A DNA stretch of 64,000 nt from Fusobacterium necrophorum subsp. necrophorum. Its GTDB lineage: Bacteria > Fusobacteriota > Fusobacteriia > Fusobacteriales > Fusobacteriaceae. Every line of letters starts with the position of its first letter. The stretch's first letter is position 1. Positions 61,194 through 64,000 of this stretch are shown here, one piece after another. The DNA is taken from contig NZ_CP034842.1 of NCBI RefSeq assembly GCF_004006635.1, forward strand, positions 1,364,001 to 1,428,000, given 5' to 3'. The notes under the pieces are model-generated. The model was not told the DNA's origin, did not search any database, and saw nothing but the letters and a program-made list of their open reading frames with translations. Both the position numbers and the translations under genes were made by a program.

Positions 61194-62654
61194 ATGAAAA
61201 AATTGATGATACAGGGAACCAGTTCTTCTGCCGGAAAGACAACCATTGTAGCGGGACTTTGTCGAGTTTTAGCAAAAAGTGGAAAAAAGGTATGTCCCTT
61301 CAAGTCTCAGAATATGGCATTGAATTCTTATGTTGACGAGGAGGGAAGGGAAGTAAGTAGAGCAACCGCTTTACAGGCGGAGGCAGCCATGACAAAGGTA
61401 AAGGTCTCTATGAATCCTATTTTGTTGAAAGCGAATCGAGATGATGAATCCCAAGTATTGGTGGAAGGGATTCCTTTTTCTACTTTAAAAGCAAAAGAAT
61501 ATTTTTCAATGTCATCACAATTAAAAAAAATAGCCAAGAAAAATTTTGAGACTTTGGCGAAAGAATACGACTATTGTATTTTAGAAGGAGGCGGAAGCCC
61601 TGCGGAAATCAATTTGCGACAATATGATTATGTTAATATGGGAATGGCGGAAATGATAGATGCTCCTGTTGTATTGGTAGGAAATATTGAGATAGGAGGA
61701 GTGTTTGCCTCCCTCTACGGGACTGTCATGCTACTGGACGAGGAGGATAGAAAGCGAATTCAAGGAATTATTATCAATAAATTTAGAGGCGATATAGATT
61801 TGTTAAAACCGGGAATTGCAATGTTGGAGGAAAGATTGGCAAAAGAGGGCTATTCCATTCCTGTTCTGGGAGTATTACCTTGCATGGATATTGCCTTGGA
61901 AGAAGAGGATAGTCTTTCGTCACAATTTTTACAAAAGAAGGCGGAGAAAGAAAAAATTGTTATCAGCATACTCAAAGGAAAACAAATGGGAAATACGACA
62001 GATTTTCAACCTTTGTTACAGTATTCCGATGTTTTGTTACGTTATGTAGAAAGTCCTGAAGAATTGGGAGAGGAAGATTTGATCATTTTAGCAGGGAGTA
62101 AGAACACTTTAGAAGAAGTGGAGTACTTTCGAAGCAAGGGATTCGATAAAAAACTTCAGGAGATGCATGGAAAAGGAATTTCTATTCTTGGGATTTGTGG
62201 AGGATTTCAGGCTTTGGGAGATCAAATTACGGATCCCCTTCACATTGACGGAAATTTGGAAAAGGTAGAAGGCTTTCATCTTTTTTCCATGACGAGTACG
62301 ATGGAGGAGGAAAAAGTAAAGCGTCAAGTAAGACAAAAGATAAACATGGAAGAAGGTTTGTTGAAAGGTTGCTTGGGAATGGAAGTAGAAGGCTATGAAA
62401 TTCATCATGGAAGATCTTCGATTCTTTCTCCAATCTATGGGAAAGATGAGGTATATGGAACTTATATTCATGGAATTTTTGAAAATGGGGAATTCACGAG
62501 AGTCTTTTTAAATAATTTGCGTAAGAGAAAAAAATACCAGACGGAGAAAAAGGCAAAAGATTACCGAAAATTTAAGGACTTGCAGTATGAGACACTGGCA
62601 AAAAACATTGAGAAGCATATAGATATGGAAAAACTATACCAAATTTTTAGATAA
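61194..62654 (+). CDS. cobQ: Cobyric acid synthase CobQ
   Basis: 486 residues from ATG 61194 (AGGAG 8 nt upstream; the ATG at 61188 is too close). KLMIQGTSSSAGKTTIVAGL is the ATP loop, CPFKSQNMALNSYVDEEGRE the substrate loop, and LGICGGFQALGDQITDP the glutaminase nucleophile Cys; EIHHGRSS and YGTYIHGIFEN carry the other catalytic residues. It amidates adenosylcobyrinic acid a,c-diamide at four positions in cobalamin synthesis. No cobalamin riboswitch was seen upstream and no other cob gene is in the window. Confidence 0.95.
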   Translation: MKKLMIQGTSSSAGKTTIVAGLCRVLAKSGKKVCPFKSQNMALNSYVDEEGREVSRATALQAEAAMTKVKVSMNPILLKANRDDESQVLVEGIPFSTLKAKEYFSMSSQLKKIAKKNFETLAKEYDYCILEGGGSPAEINLRQYDYVNMGMAEMIDAPVVLVGNIEIGGVFASLYGTVMLLDEEDRKRIQGIIINKFRGDIDLLKPGIAMLEERLAKEGYSIPVLGVLPCMDIALEEEDSLSSQFLQKKAEKEKIVISILKGKQMGNTTDFQPLLQYSDVLLRYVESPEELGEEDLIILAGSKNTLEEVEYFRSKGFDKKLQEMHGKGISILGICGGFQALGDQITDPLHIDGNLEKVEGFHLFSMTSTMEEEKVKRQVRQKINMEEGLLKGCLGMEVEGYEIHHGRSSILSPIYGKDEVYGTYIHGIFENGEFTRVFLNNLRKRKKYQTEKKAKDYRKFKDLQYETLAKNIEKHIDMEKLYQIFR

Positions 62655-62727
62655 AAATACTATAAATTTATACAAAAGTATGCTATAATAATTTTTATTA
62701 AATTATTTTTGGTGGGAGGCAGTTATC

Positions 62728-64000
62728 TTGTTAGAGTCAGTCAAATGGATGATAGAAAGTGTCAACAACTTTCTATGGGGAAAAAATATATTGGTATTCT
62801 TATTGGTAGGGTCTGCAATTTATTTTTCAATTCGAACCCGTTTTATGCAATTTCGTTTATTTAAAACTATTTTAAAAACTTTATTTCATAAGGAAGAAAA
62901 TCAGAAAGGAATCAGCTCTTTGGAAACCTTTTTTTTGGGGACGGCTTGCCGTGTCGGAGCGGGAAATATTGCAGGAGTGGTCGCTGCCATCTCAGTAGGA
63001 GGACCGGGATCTATTTTTTGGATGTGGTTGGTTGCCCTGTTGGGAGCTTCTACATCTTTTATAGAATCTTGCCTTGCAGTTATGTATCGAGAAAAATTGG
63101 AAGATGGAAAATACATTGGGGGAAGCCCTTGGATTTTGAAAAAACAAATGAATTGCAAATGGTTGGGAGTTATCTACGCCATTGCTTCCATCATTTGTTA
63201 CTTGGGAGTCGTACAAGTGATGTCCAACTCCATTACGGAATCGGTTACCAGTGTTTACAGTCATGTTGATTTTGGATTGACTCCTATCTTTCAACCATTG
63301 GCGGCAGTCTTCGGAGTGGAGTTAGATCAAGAAAATTTCTTGAAATATTTTTTGGCAGTCTTAATTTCTATCATTACTGCCAGTGTGATTTTTGGAAAAA
63401 GTAAAAAAGATGCGATTATTGAGGCTTTGAACAGAATTGTACCCATAATGGCAGTGTTGTACATTCTTTTGGTAATCTTCATTTTGCTAACAAATATCAC
63501 GGCAATTCCGGCTATGATACAAAATATTTTTTATCAAGCCTTTGGAGGAGAACAATTTTTAGGAGCAGGTTTCGGAATTGTTGTGATGCAGGGAGTTCGA
63601 AGAGGATTGTTTTCCAATGAAGCGGGAAGTGGAGATTCCAACTATGCAGCGGCTGTGGTGGACATTGAAGAACCGGCAAGACAAGGAATGGTTCAAGCTT
63701 TAGGAGTCTTTGTCGATACCTTAGTCATCTGTAGTGCAACTGCTTTTATTGTATTGTTGGCGGATCCGAAGATAGTCGGAAATGCTTCCGGAATGGAATT
63801 ATTTCAATTGGCAATTCAAAGTCATATTGGAAAAATTGGAGCCCCTTTTGTAGTTATCATCATGTTTTTCTTTGCCTTTAGTACCATTTTGGCAGTTACT
63901 TTTTATGGGAAAAGTGCTATTTATTTCATCCATAGTCATAGTAAAATGAATGTCTTGTATCAATTGTTCATCATTGTCATGGTCTATGTCGGAGGAATCA
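62728..64000 (+). CDS. Alanine/glycine:cation symporter (AGCS), 3' end outside window
   Basis: 424 codons visible, open to the window edge. The start is TTG 62728 with GGGAGG 8 nt upstream: MLESVKWMIESVNNFLWGKN. AGCS signatures: GTACRVGAGNIAGVVAAISV, GGPGSIFWMWLVALLGAS and RRGLFSNEAGSGDSNYAAAV. Multiple hydrophobic helices follow. It takes up alanine or glycine with Na+ or H+ across the inner membrane. A TATAAT at 62690 is a probable -10. Confidence 0.93.
   Translation, partial: MLESVKWMIESVNNFLWGKNILVFLLVGSAIYFSIRTRFMQFRLFKTILKTLFHKEENQKGISSLETFFLGTACRVGAGNIAGVVAAISVGGPGSIFWMWLVALLGASTSFIESCLAVMYREKLEDGKYIGGSPWILKKQMNCKWLGVIYAIASIICYLGVVQVMSNSITESVTSVYSHVDFGLTPIFQPLAAVFGVELDQENFLKYFLAVLISIITASVIFGKSKKDAIIEALNRIVPIMAVLYILLVIFILLTNITAIPAMIQNIFYQAFGGEQFLGAGFGIVVMQGVRRGLFSNEAGSGDSNYAAAVVDIEEPARQGMVQALGVFVDTLVICSATAFIVLLADPKIVGNASGMELFQLAIQSHIGKIGAPFVVIIMFFFAFSTILAVTFYGKSAIYFIHSHSKMNVLYQLFIIVMVYVGGI

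Overview
The window is AT-rich DNA with long runs of genes on one strand, a very large autotransporter, a 2-hydroxyacyl-CoA dehydratase activase pair, cobyric acid synthase and an AGCS amino-acid symporter. Together these point to an anaerobic Gram-negative member of Fusobacteria, probably Fusobacterium. The species cannot be fixed from the sequence alone. No tRNA or rRNA gene was seen.

Layout. 1-5.3 kb: 3' part of a giant autotransporter and an orphan biotin carrier protein. 5.7-12.9 kb: a type III (Csm-like) CRISPR operon on the minus strand (cas10, csm3, csm4, csm5, with no csm2 or csm6), preceded by a Cap4-like DUF4297 nuclease and a SAVED cyclic-oligonucleotide sensor. The nuclease and SAVED parts lie in the same reading frame and are separated by one TAA codon. 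A one-spacer mini CRISPR lies just upstream, and diverged ~50-bp direct repeats bracket the module. 13-16.5 kb: decayed IS5 copy, an XRE/ImmA/PIN operon with a 1-nt frameshift in the PIN gene, and an ORF6N protein. 16.6-18.6 kb: 30-repeat CRISPR array read on the minus strand, with its leader on the right. 18.9-21.4 kb: a collapsed type I-B operon: intact cas6, a cas8b that runs by deletion into a headless cas5, and no cas7, cas3, cas4, cas1 or cas2. Upstream of cas6 a degenerate repeat-spacer-repeat unit carries a spacer matching the cas6 promoter next to a CCA PAM.

21.4-36.4 kb: an IS200/IS605 element with intact tnpB, a radical SAM protein, an IS30 element, then mostly small housekeeping or accessory genes on the minus strand (acetyltransferases, methyltransferase, flavodoxin, Nim-like flavoprotein, cupin, membrane proteins, a broken tag gene), a DMT exporter and a NUDIX hydrolase. 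36.5-48.5 kb: pepD, a YfcC-type carrier, clpB with a CIRCE operator, an L,D-transpeptidase, the dehydratase-activase pair, an FMN-binding protein and two small membrane proteins. 48.5-49.1 kb: a miniature IS605 derivative. 49.4-58.6 kb: a seven-gene Pel-like exopolysaccharide operon (PelD-, PelA-, PelE-, PelF- and PelG-like proteins, a beta-barrel and a GH114 glycosidase). 58.7-64 kb: IS91-type transposase, galE, cobQ and the start of an AGCS symporter.

How the genes fit together. The array and Cas6 can supply crRNAs, and the only effector complex left in the window is the type III module, whose HD-less Cas10 would signal through cyclic oligoadenylate to the SAVED/nuclease protein. The nonsense codon may have cut that signalling arm. 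The strongest candidates for new biology are the crRNA-like autoregulator at the cas6 promoter, the stop-split Cap4-SAVED effector, and the Pel-like operon with a repeat-bearing PelG.
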